A stretch of DNA of 41,375 bases from Firmicutes bacterium UBA5774 (GTDB taxonomy: Bacteria; Bacillota; Clostridia; Peptostreptococcales; Anaerovoracaceae): positions 1 through 41,375 of the forward strand of contig DIEM01000060.1 of the NCBI GenBank assembly GCA_002418625.1, in the 5' to 3' direction. Of the stretch, positions 7,953-17,219 are shown one piece after another (within the stretch, counting starts at the first letter, position 1; every line of letters begins with the position of its first letter). The position numbers and the translations under genes were made by a program. The notes under the pieces were generated by a model that worked only from the letters and a program-made list of their open reading frames with translations, ran no database searches and was not told the DNA's origin.

Positions 7953-9581
7953 CTAATATTTTGAAATGTTGATGATGAACAATCCGATGTTTTTGATATG
8001 ATCCGCGATGCGCTCCATATTGCTGATCACATCGATGAACAATACACCGGAGCCCGGCGCGCAAACTCCCCGGTTCAATCTTTCGATATGCCGCTCACGA
8101 AGATCCTGCTCGATTGAATTGATGTTTTCCTCACGCTCCAGAATGCTCTTTGCCAGCTCTGTATCATTTGTCTTAAGCGCCTCCACCATTTCCTCGGCCG
8201 ATCTGATGACCTTTGAATGGAGCTCTTCCAGTTCGCCTTCCGCGCACTCGCTGATCGCCAGGCTGTTTTCGCGCTTGTTGATAGCCAGCTGGGCGATATT
8301 TTCGGCCAGATCGCTTATCCTTTCAACATCGCCGGTAATGCCAAGCATCAGATTGAGTTTTTCATGCTGGTCCTTGGAAATGTTCTTTTGGGAAAGCTTG
8401 ACCAGATAAACCTCCATCTCTTTCTGCATCTTGTTGACGGTTTCTTCTTCATGAAATACTCTGTTAGCCAGCTTTTCATCCGATTCTATGAGTGATTTGA
8501 AACTGTTGTCATAATTCCTCACAGCCAGTTTTGTCATTTCAAGCAGCTCGTTGTAGGCCTGTGCAAGCGCTATGCCCGGAGTTTCGAGCATTCTTATGTC
8601 CAGGTTCATTTCGGACGCCTGCTTGAGATCGTGCTTTTTGAGAGGAATGATTTTATCAGTCGCAAGAACAAGCAGTTTCACGAACGGGAGGAAAATGATC
8701 GTGTTGCCCAGATTGAAAAGTGTGTGGGCATTGGCGATCTGCCTCGCAGTGCTGTCCGGCGACAAGTATGCTATCAATTCTATGAACAGCTCTCTGAAGA
8801 AAATGAGCACGATGACGGACCCGGTCAAATTGAAAATCAGGTGCATCGCCGCAGCTCTTTTTGCAGTTCTGTTCGCGCCTTTGCTGGAAATGATCGCACT
8901 GATGCATTTGCCGATGTTCAAGCCCAGGATCATCGGCATCGCGATTTCGATCGACAGAAGCCCCTGGGCTGCGGCAGCGATCATGATCCCTGTCATGACA
9001 CTGCTGCTTCTCAATATTTGCGTCACCGTAAACGCAATTGCCAATATCAATAAATAAACAGGGATCGAATCCGTGTCCACCATGGCGATGAACTCCTTGA
9101 CCGCCGTTATCCTGGCGATCGGAGCGAACCCGCTTTCCAGGAAATACATACCTATGAACATCATGCCGAAGCCCAGCATGATTTCAGAAAAATATTCGAC
9201 CTTTTTATTATTCGTATAACGCCATAATATCGCTGCCAGCCCGACAATGAGCGGAGCGACCGCCTCAAGGTGAAACGCCAGGAACTGAGCGGTGACCGTC
9301 GTCCCTATGTTTGCGCCCATGATGACCCCCGCCGCCTGAGCCAGCGTCATCATTCCGGCATTGACGAAACCGACGACCATGATCGTCGTTGCAGAGCTCT
9401 TCTGGTTGATCATCGTCGCCGCTGCGCCGACGAGGATGCCGACATATGTATTTTTTGGAGATGTCTCAAGCAATCTCTGGGTTTTACCGGATGTCGTTTT
9501 TTCCAAGGCATCCTTCATGATTTCTATTCCGTAGATCAGCAAGCCCGTGCCGCCGATCAGCTTGAATATAAATAACCACAT
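7953..9581 (-). CDS. Na+/phosphate-cotransporter family protein with PhoU-like domain
   Basis: A 542-residue membrane protein of the Na/Pi cotransporter (NptA/PNaS) family. The N-terminal 320 residues hold two repeated sets of transmembrane helices; residues from about 340 to the end are a helical, charged PhoU-like cytoplasmic domain. The family normally carries a QSSSAT motif in each membrane repeat. Here the first reads NQKSSATT and the second LRSSSVMT, so a serine is replaced by lysine in one and the glutamine by arginine in the other. Transport of phosphate is therefore uncertain, and a different substrate or a regulatory role is possible. It ends 11 bases before trxB, suggesting co-transcription. 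The ATG has an AAGGTGA site. Confidence 0.85.
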   Translation of the reverse strand: MWLFIFKLIGGTGLLIYGIEIMKDALEKTTSGKTQRLLETSPKNTYVGILVGAAATMINQKSSATTIMVVGFVNAGMMTLAQAAGVIMGANIGTTVTAQFLAFHLEAVAPLIVGLAAILWRYTNNKKVEYFSEIMLGFGMMFIGMYFLESGFAPIARITAVKEFIAMVDTDSIPVYLLILAIAFTVTQILRSSSVMTGIMIAAAAQGLLSIEIAMPMILGLNIGKCISAIISSKGANRTAKRAAAMHLIFNLTGSVIVLIFFRELFIELIAYLSPDSTARQIANAHTLFNLGNTIIFLPFVKLLVLATDKIIPLKKHDLKQASEMNLDIRMLETPGIALAQAYNELLEMTKLAVRNYDNSFKSLIESDEKLANRVFHEEETVNKMQKEMEVYLVKLSQKNISKDQHEKLNLMLGITGDVERISDLAENIAQLAINKRENSLAISECAEGELEELHSKVIRSAEEMVEALKTNDTELAKSILEREENINSIEQDLRERHIERLNRGVCAPGSGVLFIDVISNMERIADHIKNIGLFIINISKY

Positions 9582-9660
9582 TTAATGTCACCTTCTGTCT
9601 GTTGATATTTCTGTCCTGACCAAATGCAGGGCCGTTCTTTCCTGGTGTTGTTCCGCGCCA

Positions 9661-10128
9661 TTAATACAGGCCGGCAAAATTCTTTTGCCGCAGCGCTTCA
9701 AACAGGATAATGCTGACGGAGTTCGATAGATTGAGGGACCGAAGCCTCGTCTCCTCGCACATCGGTATCCTGACCGTCCTGTCCGGATATTCCGACAGCA
9801 GATCTTCCGGAAGCCCTCTTGTCTCCCGGCCGAACAATATGAAGCAGCCATCTTCATAAGCGATATCGGTATACAGGCGGCTTCCTTTCGTTGATGCGAA
9901 ATACATGGAACCATCTTTATATAAAGCCATAAAATCCGCAAGGCTCTTATGGACGACTACTTTGACATAAGGCCAATAATCCAGCCCGGCTCTTTTCAAG
10001 TGCGCGTCATCGATCGAAAAGCCAAGCGGCTCCACTAAATGAAGCACAGAACCGGTAGCCGCGCAGGACCTTGCCACATTGCCGGTGTTTGGGGGTATTT
10101 CCGGTTCAACCAGAACGATATTGAGCAT
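9661..10128 (-). CDS. trmL: tRNA (cytidine(34)-2'-O)-methyltransferase
   Basis: A 155-residue SPOUT-class methyltransferase that 2'-O-methylates the wobble base of certain leucine tRNAs using S-adenosylmethionine. Family marks are PEIPPNTGNVARSCAATG at the N-terminus, LFGRETRGLP in the middle and the knot-forming IPM...RSLNLSNSVSIILFEALRQ at the C-terminus. Length is typical for TrmL, which lacks the extra N-terminal RNA-binding domain of larger SPOUT enzymes. The ATG has an AGGAGAT site. Divergent from hom; the transporter begins 79 bases downstream on the same strand. Confidence 0.95.
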   Translation of the reverse strand: MLNIVLVEPEIPPNTGNVARSCAATGSVLHLVEPLGFSIDDAHLKRAGLDYWPYVKVVVHKSLADFMALYKDGSMYFASTKGSRLYTDIAYEDGCFILFGRETRGLPEDLLSEYPDRTVRIPMCEETRLRSLNLSNSVSIILFEALRQKNFAGLY

Positions 10129-10192
10129 TTTGACTTCATCTCCTATATGTTGTTTCCGTTAGTATATCATAATAAATTTTTAAATAATTATA

Positions 10193-10221
10193 AAGACAAT
10201 TTTTAATAATTATATTATAAT
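10193..10221 (+). promoter_or_regulatory. Candidate sigma-A promoter for hom
   Basis: AAGACA, a 17-bp spacer and a perfect TATAAT lie in a very AT-rich gap about 55 bases before the hom start. The -35 matches consensus at four of six positions. The rest of the trmL-hom gap (10129-10277) shows no T-box or other leader structure that I could recognise. Confidence 0.5.
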
Positions 10222-10277
10222 ATTTTGCGTTAAAGTAAATAATCGCTCGCATGCAATCAGTTATAGGAGGATGTTGG

Positions 10278-11573
10278 ATGAAAAATTTGAAAATCGGCCT
10301 GCTCGGCCTTGGCACTGTTGGCTCCGGCGTATACCGGATCCTGACCGCGAACGCCGACAAAATTTCCGTCAATGCCGGCAAGAAAATTGAGATTTCCAGG
10401 ATCCTCGTCGGGGATCTTAATAAAAAACGAAGCCTTGATATTCCGGCAGAACTACTGACCGACAATGTAAGGGACATCCTCGACGATCCCGGTATCGATA
10501 TCGTTGTTGAGTTGCTCGGCGGCATTCACCCGGCATTCGAATACATGCTCGAGGCATTGAATAAAAAGAAACATGTCGTCACTGCGAATAAAGCCGTGAT
10601 CGCAAATTACGGAAGCGAGCTGGCAGAAGCAGCTGCCGCAAACATGGTCGCTCTCAAATACGAAGCCAGCGTAGCGGGTGGCATCCCGATCATCAACGCC
10701 CTTTCATCCGCGCTTTCCGGCAATGAGTTTTTTGAAATAGCCGGGATCGTCAACGGAACAACCAATTACATCCTGACCCAGATGACAGAATTTGGTCTCA
10801 ATTATGAGGATGTCCTCAAGGAAGCTCAGGACAAGGGCTTTGCGGAAGCCGATCCCACTTCCGACGTCGAAGGCGAGGATGTCGCCTATAAACTCGCCAT
10901 CCTGATCAACACAGCCTTCGGCCTCAGGATTCCTCCCATGAATATTCCAAGGGAAGGCATCACAAAGATTTCCAAGGACGATATCGAATATGCCTCCCAG
11001 TTCGGCTATAAAATCAAGCTGCTGGCCATGGCAAAGAGAAATGGAAATGAGCTTGAATGCGGCGTGCAGCCTGCGCTGATCCCCGTCGCGCATCCTCTGG
11101 CTTCTGTGAGCAATGAATTCAACGCTCTTTTTGTCAAGGGCGACGCAGTCGATGACCTGATGTTCTACGGAAAAGGCGCAGGATCCCTTCCGACAGGCAG
11201 TGCCGTTGTCGGCGACATCATCGATATCGCGAGAAAATCCGATTTTCCCGAATGCTGTGCGTTCCAGCCTGCAGAGCCGCCAAGCGATCTTCGCTTCACC
11301 GGGGACGGCCTGGGCATGTATTATATCAATTTCCTTGTTGCAGACGTTCCGGGGGTCCTCGGCAAAGTATCGACCGCATTCGGAGATCATGGCATAAGCA
11401 TAGAATCGGTCATGCAGCGCTCAAAAAGCAAAAGAGCCGGGGACGATGTCCCTGTCATCTATATTTTACATGAACTGCATAGAAAACAACTGGATCAGGC
11501 GCTGGCGGAAATCTGCACCTACGACTTCATAAAGGAAGTCCGCAGCATATTGAGAGTTGAACCTCTGACATGA
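10278..11573 (+). CDS. hom: Homoserine dehydrogenase with ACT domain
   Basis: A 431-residue homoserine dehydrogenase, reducing aspartate semialdehyde to homoserine for threonine and methionine synthesis. Seen: the NAD(P)-binding GLGTVGSGVY at the N-terminus, the substrate domain with ANKAVIA, NGTTNYILTQM and a DVEGEDVAYKLAIL stretch, and a C-terminal ACT domain (about residues 345-425, starting NFLVADVPGVLGKVS), the usual site of threonine feedback. The ATG at 10278 has a TAGGAGGATG site; an upstream ATG at 10251 adds nine residues without support. The SEC-C gene follows closely. Confidence 0.97.
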   Translation: MKNLKIGLLGLGTVGSGVYRILTANADKISVNAGKKIEISRILVGDLNKKRSLDIPAELLTDNVRDILDDPGIDIVVELLGGIHPAFEYMLEALNKKKHVVTANKAVIANYGSELAEAAAANMVALKYEASVAGGIPIINALSSALSGNEFFEIAGIVNGTTNYILTQMTEFGLNYEDVLKEAQDKGFAEADPTSDVEGEDVAYKLAILINTAFGLRIPPMNIPREGITKISKDDIEYASQFGYKIKLLAMAKRNGNELECGVQPALIPVAHPLASVSNEFNALFVKGDAVDDLMFYGKGAGSLPTGSAVVGDIIDIARKSDFPECCAFQPAEPPSDLRFTGDGLGMYYINFLVADVPGVLGKVSTAFGDHGISIESVMQRSKSKRAGDDVPVIYILHELHRKQLDQALAEICTYDFIKEVRSILRVEPLT

Positions 11574-11593
11574 AAAAGCAAAAGGAGAATACG

Positions 11594-12088
11594 ATGATTT
11601 TATTGGAACAATGGAAAGAGATGCTATCAAGCCAGACGGATGATACTTTCCCGGAATTCTGGGAAACCTACAGCTCAACTGAAAAAAGGATCTACAGCAG
11701 CATCCTGGATGACTTCAAAACCCCCATTTCTGGCTCCTTCAGCGAGCTGAAAGACCGGTTTGAAACGACGGATGTCCTATTCATGGGATTCCTTGACGGC
11801 ATCAACAGCAGCCTGAAAAAGGAACTCCCGCTTGAAGATATAGACGATGATGCCCCCGTCGATCTTGATATCGATCATGAAAAGCTGTATTTCAACATGC
11901 TTGCCGCGGGCGCCGACTATCTCTACCAGCTTCCGCAATGGCAATCGATTTTAAGTCCCGAAAAAATCGAGGAAATCACAAAAGCCTATAAGAAATCAAA
12001 AACCGTCATCAAAGGCGAACAGATCGGAAGAAACGATCCCTGCCCCTGCGGAAGCGGAAAAAAATACAAAAAATGCTGCGGCGCCTAA
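11594..12088 (+). CDS. SEC-C metal-binding motif protein
   Basis: A 164-residue mostly helical, acidic protein ending in a SEC-C zinc-binding motif, GRNDPCPCGSGKKYKKCC, as found at the C-terminus of SecA and in stand-alone proteins of unknown function. The body (residues 1-140) is not one I recognise. The ATG at 11594 has an AAGGAGA site seven bases upstream; an earlier ATG at 11570 overlaps the hom stop but has no such site. It probably lies in the hom transcript. The zinc motif suggests binding to ribosome, SecB-like partner or nucleic acid, but no role is established. Confidence 0.8.
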   Translation: MILLEQWKEMLSSQTDDTFPEFWETYSSTEKRIYSSILDDFKTPISGSFSELKDRFETTDVLFMGFLDGINSSLKKELPLEDIDDDAPVDLDIDHEKLYFNMLAAGADYLYQLPQWQSILSPEKIEEITKAYKKSKTVIKGEQIGRNDPCPCGSGKKYKKCCGA

Positions 12089-12097
12089 TTAGGCGCC
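12080..12097 (+). terminator. Palindromic terminator between convergent SEC-C gene and nth
   Basis: An 18-base perfect palindrome (GGCGCC-TAATTA-GGCGCC) overlaps the end of the SEC-C gene. On the plus strand it is followed by CCATTTATTTT; on the minus strand by a T-rich tract (TTTTTTGTATTTTTTT). It can therefore stop transcription from both converging genes, and best fits termination of nth. Confidence 0.75.
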
Positions 12098-12101
12098 CCA
12101 T

Positions 12102-12752
12102 TTATTTTACTGCAGCTTTCCGGAACATCATGCAGAAATCATTGATGCCACAAGACGCGCATTGCGGATTTCGGGCAAAGCACTGCCTTCTTCCATGCCA
12201 GATCAGCATATGATGCATAGCGGTCCACTTTTCTTTCGGCAGTCTTTGCATCAGCGCCAGTTCGGTTTTCAGCGGATCGCTCCCGCTGACGATCCCTATC
12301 CTGTTTGAAACCCTGAAAACATGCGTGTCAACGGCAATCGCCTGCTGACCGAAGGCATTTGACAGTACCACGTTCGCGGTCTTTCTGCCGACGCCAGGCA
12401 ATGTAACAAGCTCGGCAAAGGTCTCCGGAATATTTCCGCCAAAGTCATTTTTAAGTTTGCGGCACAGTGCCATGACATTTTTTGACTTTGTCCTGTACAT
12501 GCCTATTTTCCTGATTATTACCGACAGCCTCTCCTCATCCAGCTCCAGCATGGCATCCAGATCCGGATACTGCCGGAACAGTTCCTCGGTGACCTCGTTC
12601 ACCCGGATATCCGTCGTCTGTGCGGATAGAACCACAGCAATCAAAAGCTGGAATGGCGATCTATGGTTCAATTCGCAATTCGCGAAAGGATAGATCTCCT
12701 CCAGCAGACTAATAACGGTGCTTACTTCTTTATCACTCAATAAATCTTTCAC
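12102..12752 (-). CDS. nth: Endonuclease III (DNA glycosylase/AP lyase)
   Basis: A 216-residue endonuclease III that removes oxidised pyrimidines and cleaves abasic sites. The helix-hairpin-helix LPGVGRKTA carries catalytic Lys124, the catalytic aspartate is Asp142 in VDTHV, and the C-terminal [4Fe-4S] cluster ligands are all present as C-x6-C-x2-C-x5-C (Cys191, 198, 201, 207). The start is a GTG at 12752 with a GAGG site eight bases upstream. Nothing unusual otherwise. Confidence 0.97.
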   Translation of the reverse strand: MKDLLSDKEVSTVISLLEEIYPFANCELNHRSPFQLLIAVVLSAQTTDIRVNEVTEELFRQYPDLDAMLELDEERLSVIIRKIGMYRTKSKNVMALCRKLKNDFGGNIPETFAELVTLPGVGRKTANVVLSNAFGQQAIAVDTHVFRVSNRIGIVSGSDPLKTELALMQRLPKEKWTAMHHMLIWHGRRQCFARNPQCASCGINDFCMMFRKAAVK

Positions 12753-12919
12753 TTTTTATTCCTCAAATATCAAATCGTCGTTTCAGGCCGTTCCGATGTT
12801 TCCTTCAGCGCCGATCAATGCCAATGTTTTATTTTAACCTATCGCGGACAGATTTCCAATAGCTTGCTCAATTCAGGCACATATAAATATCTGACCGGCA
12901 AACAATATTGCAAAAAAAA

Positions 12920-12999
12920 TGACTCGCCGGTCGGCAATCATATTGACTTATAGGTCGGCAATTATTACAATGGATTTATGCAACTGACCCGAAGGTCAG
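12920..12999 (+). promoter_or_regulatory. Promoter and three TetR-type operator sites of the efflux operon
   Basis: TTGACT (12943-12948), a 17-bp spacer and TACAAT (12966-12971) form a strong promoter for the efflux operon. Three copies of TGAC-N5-GGTC are present: 12920-12932, upstream of the -35; 12944-12956, covering the -35 and spacer; and 12985-12997, in the leader just before the ribosome binding site, where the arms extend to CTGACC/GGTCAG. A further half-site (TGACCGGCA) starts at 12893. The shared pattern and placement fit repression by the TetR protein encoded at the end of the operon. The rest of the 266-base gap after nth shows no gene. Confidence 0.7.
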
Positions 13000-13018
13000 A
13001 ATTTCAGGAGGTTCCTAT

Positions 13019-14095
13019 ATGAAGAATTTTTTCAAGAACATTTCAAATAGCAAAAAGAAGCGCATCATACTTCTGATTGCCGTCATACTCGCAGCGCTGA
13101 CCGTATTCAGGATCGTTTCCTCAAATATCAACAACCGGCCTGAAATCATCAGCGATGTGGTCAATGTGAAAGTAACCGATGTCGTCCGCGCGACGCTCGA
13201 AACGACAGCTCCCCTTTCCGGCCATATTTCTCCCGTCAACGAGGTTTCTGTCATTCCTCAGATTGGGGGCCAGGTAAAGCAGGTTTATGTCGAACTTGGA
13301 GACAAGGTAGCACAAGGCACCGTGCTTTTCGATCTCGATAAAACGCAGATGCAGACAGCCTACAATCAGGCAAACGAATCTTATCTTAACGCAAAAGCCA
13401 ATCTTGACAGAATGAGCATATTGTTCAATGAGGGCGCTATTTCCAAGCAAGCTCTGGAATCGGTGCAGCTGCAATATAATATCGCCCTTCAGACAAGGAT
13501 CATGGCCGCGGACAGCCTCGGAAACGCAACGGTCACCTCTCCGATCGGAGGATATGTCACCTCTGTGAATGTCGTGCAGGGCGGTCTCGCCTCCCAGGCA
13601 ATGGCTGCCGTTACCATCGCCGACATATCAAAGGTCGAAATCAATACCTCTGTCACCGAACAGCTCATAAATAAAATCAAGCTTGATGACAAGGTCAGCG
13701 TTATGATCCCTTCAGTATCAGAGGATCCAATCAGCGGAACGATCACGGCCCTTTCTCCGGCGCCGGCGGTAGGATCGATGACTTATCCGCTCAAAGTCAC
13801 TATTGATAATCCGGATACCCGTATCAAGCCAGGCATGACCGCCGAAGTGATCATAACGGCGGAAAAAAACACTGACGCGATCGTTATCCCGTCGAATGCA
13901 GTCATGATCAAGGGCGGGAAAACCATCGCCGCGATAATAAGCCCTGATAATAAAGTTATTCTGCGTGAGGTCAGCGTCGGGATCGACAACGGAACGCAGG
14001 CTCAAATACTCGACGGCCTGTCTGCCGGTGAAAAAGTCGTCGTTGAAGGACAGCAATATATCGATGAAGATACCGAAGTCATGATTGTAGAGTGA
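13019..14095 (+). CDS. RND efflux membrane fusion protein (periplasmic adaptor family)
   Basis: A 358-residue HlyD/AcrA-type membrane fusion protein. An N-terminal membrane anchor (about residues 15-33) is followed by a lipoyl/barrel-sandwich half-motif (VIPQIGGQVKQVYVELGDKVAQG), a coiled-coil hairpin (about 110-160), the second half-motif (ATVTSPIGGYVTSVNV) and beta-barrel domains. It partners the RND pump encoded 13 bases downstream. The ATG at 13019 has an AGGAGG site. In a single-membrane organism such adaptors work without a TolC-type outer-membrane channel; none is encoded here. It has no lipobox cysteine in its N-terminus. Confidence 0.9.
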   Translation: MKNFFKNISNSKKKRIILLIAVILAALTVFRIVSSNINNRPEIISDVVNVKVTDVVRATLETTAPLSGHISPVNEVSVIPQIGGQVKQVYVELGDKVAQGTVLFDLDKTQMQTAYNQANESYLNAKANLDRMSILFNEGAISKQALESVQLQYNIALQTRIMAADSLGNATVTSPIGGYVTSVNVVQGGLASQAMAAVTIADISKVEINTSVTEQLINKIKLDDKVSVMIPSVSEDPISGTITALSPAPAVGSMTYPLKVTIDNPDTRIKPGMTAEVIITAEKNTDAIVIPSNAVMIKGGKTIAAIISPDNKVILREVSVGIDNGTQAQILDGLSAGEKVVVEGQQYIDEDTEVMIVE

Positions 14096-14108
14096 GGAGA
14101 AACATATA

Positions 14109-17100
14109 ATGAGTATTTCCAAGTTATCTATCAAGCGGCCGGTCACGACATTGATGGCCATGTTCATCGTCGTGCTGCTGGGCGCCGTAGCATATTCGCG
14201 GCTTCCGATGGACCTTTTCCCGAAGATGGAAATCCCCGTCGCCATTGTCATGGTCCAATACCCTAACGCTGCACCGACAGAAATCGAAAGCCTTGTGACC
14301 AAGCCTATCGAACAGCAGATTGCTACAGTCGAAAGGCTTAAAACCGTTTCTTCAATCACGACAGATGGGACCTCCATCGTCATAGCTCAATTTGAAAATA
14401 ATACGGATATGAATTTCGCCACGCTGGACATGCGGGAAAAAGTCGCCATGATAGGCGACTACCTGCCCGATGATTCCACGGAGCCGATGATCCTGGCGAT
14501 CAATCCTGATATGACGCCCATCATGGCGATCTATGTCTCCGGCGACATGTCGATGTCAGATCTTTATACTTTAGTCGACAAGGAGCTTCTCTCGCCTATC
14601 GAAAGAAGCGAAGGCGTCGCCGCGGCATCCGTATTCGGCGGCGTCGAAAACGAGGTCAGTGTCAAATTGAATCAGGAAAAGCTATCGGCATATGGGCTTT
14701 CCATATCTCAGATCAGCGCGATGCTTGCCGCAGAAAACCTCAACCTGCCAAGCGGAGACGTCGATAAAGGGACTAAAAAACTTATCGTCAGGACTATGGG
14801 CCAGTTCGAATCAGTCGATGATATCAGGAATCTTCCCCTTCAGCTTACGAGCCGTGAGATAATAAGGCTCAGTGATGTGGCCATCATTGAAGAAATCCCC
14901 AAGGAGGTCAATTCCATCGGGCGTGTCAACGCGTCCCAGGCCATCGGCATCAGCATCACGAAACAGTCGACAGCCAATACGGTCGTCGTATCTGAAAATA
15001 TCACCGAGGCGCTGGATGAGCTTCGAGCTGAATATCCTGACCTGACTTTCACCGTAGCCTTCGATCAGGCGGACTATGTAAAAAAGGCGATCTATAATGT
15101 CATTGAATCGGCACTCATGGGCTGCCTGCTTGCAGTATTGATCATATTCTTCTTCCTGCGCAATCTGGCTTCGACACTGATCATCGCCATTTCTATCCCG
15201 ACATCGATCATCGCAACATTCATGCTGATGTATTCCGGCGGACTGACCATGAACATCCTCTCTCTCGGCGGCCTGGCCGTCGCCGTTGGCATGCTGGTCG
15301 ACGATTCCATCGTCGTCCTCGAAAACATATACAGACTCAGGGAAGATGGCTATTCGGCCGAGGACGCTGCGACAGACGGCACCAGCCAGGTGACCATGCC
15401 GGTGTTTGCGGCGACGCTCACAAAAATCGCGGTCTTCCTTCCAATGGTATTTGTCACCGGTATCACAGCCACACTCTTCCGGGAATTTTCGCTGACGATC
15501 TGATTTGCGCTGGCTTGTTCGCTGGTGGTATCCCTGTCCGTCGTTCCGATGCTATGTTCAAAACTTATGAACACGAAACAGATCGGCTCGCATATCGTCT
15601 TCAGCAAATTCAGGGCGAAATTCTCGCTGCTTCCCGCGTTCACCAACGGGGTAATCTATCTGACGGAGCAATATGTCCATCTGATCAGATATTCGCTCAA
15701 ACACCGAAAGAAAATCATGATCCTGGCAATCGTTCTGCTTCTGCTGTCCGCTTCACTCATTGCGGTCGTAGGCGGCGAACTGTTCCCTGTAAGCGATGAG
15801 GGCAGCTATACGATCACCGTTGAAACGCCTTATGGCACTTCACTTGAAGAAACGGACACCATCATCTCCGGGATAGAATCATATGTCCTTGATAATACGC
15901 CGGAGCTCGAGTCCTGCACCATCTCCATAGGCAATATCAATATGTACAGTATGGGATCAGCCAATCAATCCACGGTCACGGTCAATCTGGTCGACAAGGA
16001 CAAGCGGCGCCGCAGCACAAGCGAGATCGTCAGTGAAGCAAGAAAAAGCCTCAATAGGATCTCCGGCGCCAAGCTCTCCATTGCCGAGGAAAGCATGACA
16101 AGCATGATGACAGGAGGAACCTCCGCGATACAGATCCTGATCAAGGGCGACGATCTCGATACACTCAGAAACATCGCCGATGATTATGTGGAATTGATCA
16201 AGGACGTCGAGGGTACGGCTGAAGTCGCGACGGACATTACTGAAGGAAATCCCGAGATCAGGGTCTTCATCAACAGAAATATCGCTTCATACTACGGCAT
16301 TACAGCCTATCAGCTGGCAAACACGCTGGAAACGGCCTTGTCCGGCTCCAGGGCCACTTCCTACAGAAGCGGCGGCGACGAGATCGATGTGACGCTCTCG
16401 CTGAACGATATATATGGAAGCTCCGTGGAGAGCATGAAGCAGATCATCATACCGAACGCTTCCGGTCAGCTTGTAACGGTCGGCGATATCGCCACATTTG
16501 AATACGGCAATTCGCCTTCGCAAATCAACAGGGAAAACCAGGTTCGGACGATCACCGTTTCCGCATCGCTGTCCGGCAGGGATCTTCAATCCGTCTCGGG
16601 GGACATAAAGGAAAAACTGGACAGCTATCAGCTGCCCTCAGGATATACATACAGCACGGGCGGACAGCAGAAGGAACTGGTGGACGCTTTTACAAGCCTT
16701 GCCCAGGCCCTGCTTCTTTCCATTGTACTTGTATACATGATCCTGGCATCCCAGTTTGAATCACTGATCCAGCCGCTGATCATCATGATGGCGATACCGT
16801 TTGCCCTTACCGGGGCTTTCATCGCGCTGTTCATTACAGGGACGCCGTTATCAATGGTCGGTTTCCTTGGGATCATCATGCTTGTGGGCATCGTTGTCAA
16901 CAATTCCATATTGCTGATCGACTTTATCAACAAAAATCGCTCCGGCTCGACGGACAGAACCGAAGCCATCGTCAATGCCGGCCGTTATAGGATCCGTCCG
17001 ATCTTCATGACAATGCTGACGACCAGCCTCGCCCTGATACCGCTGTCCCTGGGTCTTGGATCCGGAGGAGAACTTGAGGCGGGCATGGGCATCACCGTTA

Positions 17101-17219
17101 TCGGCGGACTTTTATTCTCGACTCTCATCACCCTGATCATCATCCCCGTCATATACTCGCTGGTCGATGACATGAAAATCAAGCGTCAGGAAAGGAAGGC
17201 ACTGAAACATGCGGAATAG
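14109..17219 (+). pseudogene. RND (HAE1/AcrB-type) efflux transporter interrupted by in-frame TGA
   Basis: Read through, this is a 1,036-residue RND proton-driven exporter of normal length: TM1 at the N-terminus, a large extracytoplasmic loop, TM2-6 with the VGMLVDDSIVVLENI signature holding the proton-relay aspartates, TM7, a second loop and TM8-12. However, codon 465 (15501-15503) is TGA, inside LTI-stop-FALACSLVVSLSVVPM, at about TM5. The frame before and after is identical, with no insertion or deletion. Ordinary relatives have a small or hydrophobic residue here, so a single change such as TCA to TGA would explain it. The downstream part could restart at the ATG at 15555 or the GTG-type starts near 15525, but splitting TM5 should disable the pump. 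Possible causes are a nonsense mutation, a base-call error, or read-through. Confidence 0.8.

Noticed and set aside
9588..9941. ORF of 117 codons over trmL
   Set aside because: Out-of-frame shadow of trmL without ribosome binding site.
15501..15503. TGA read as an amino acid (recoded code or selenocysteine)
   Set aside because: Several neighbours, including hom, rpoN and nrdJ, end in TGA, no catalytic Cys/Sec site is expected in TM5 of an RND pump, and I saw no following stem-loop that could act as a SECIS element.
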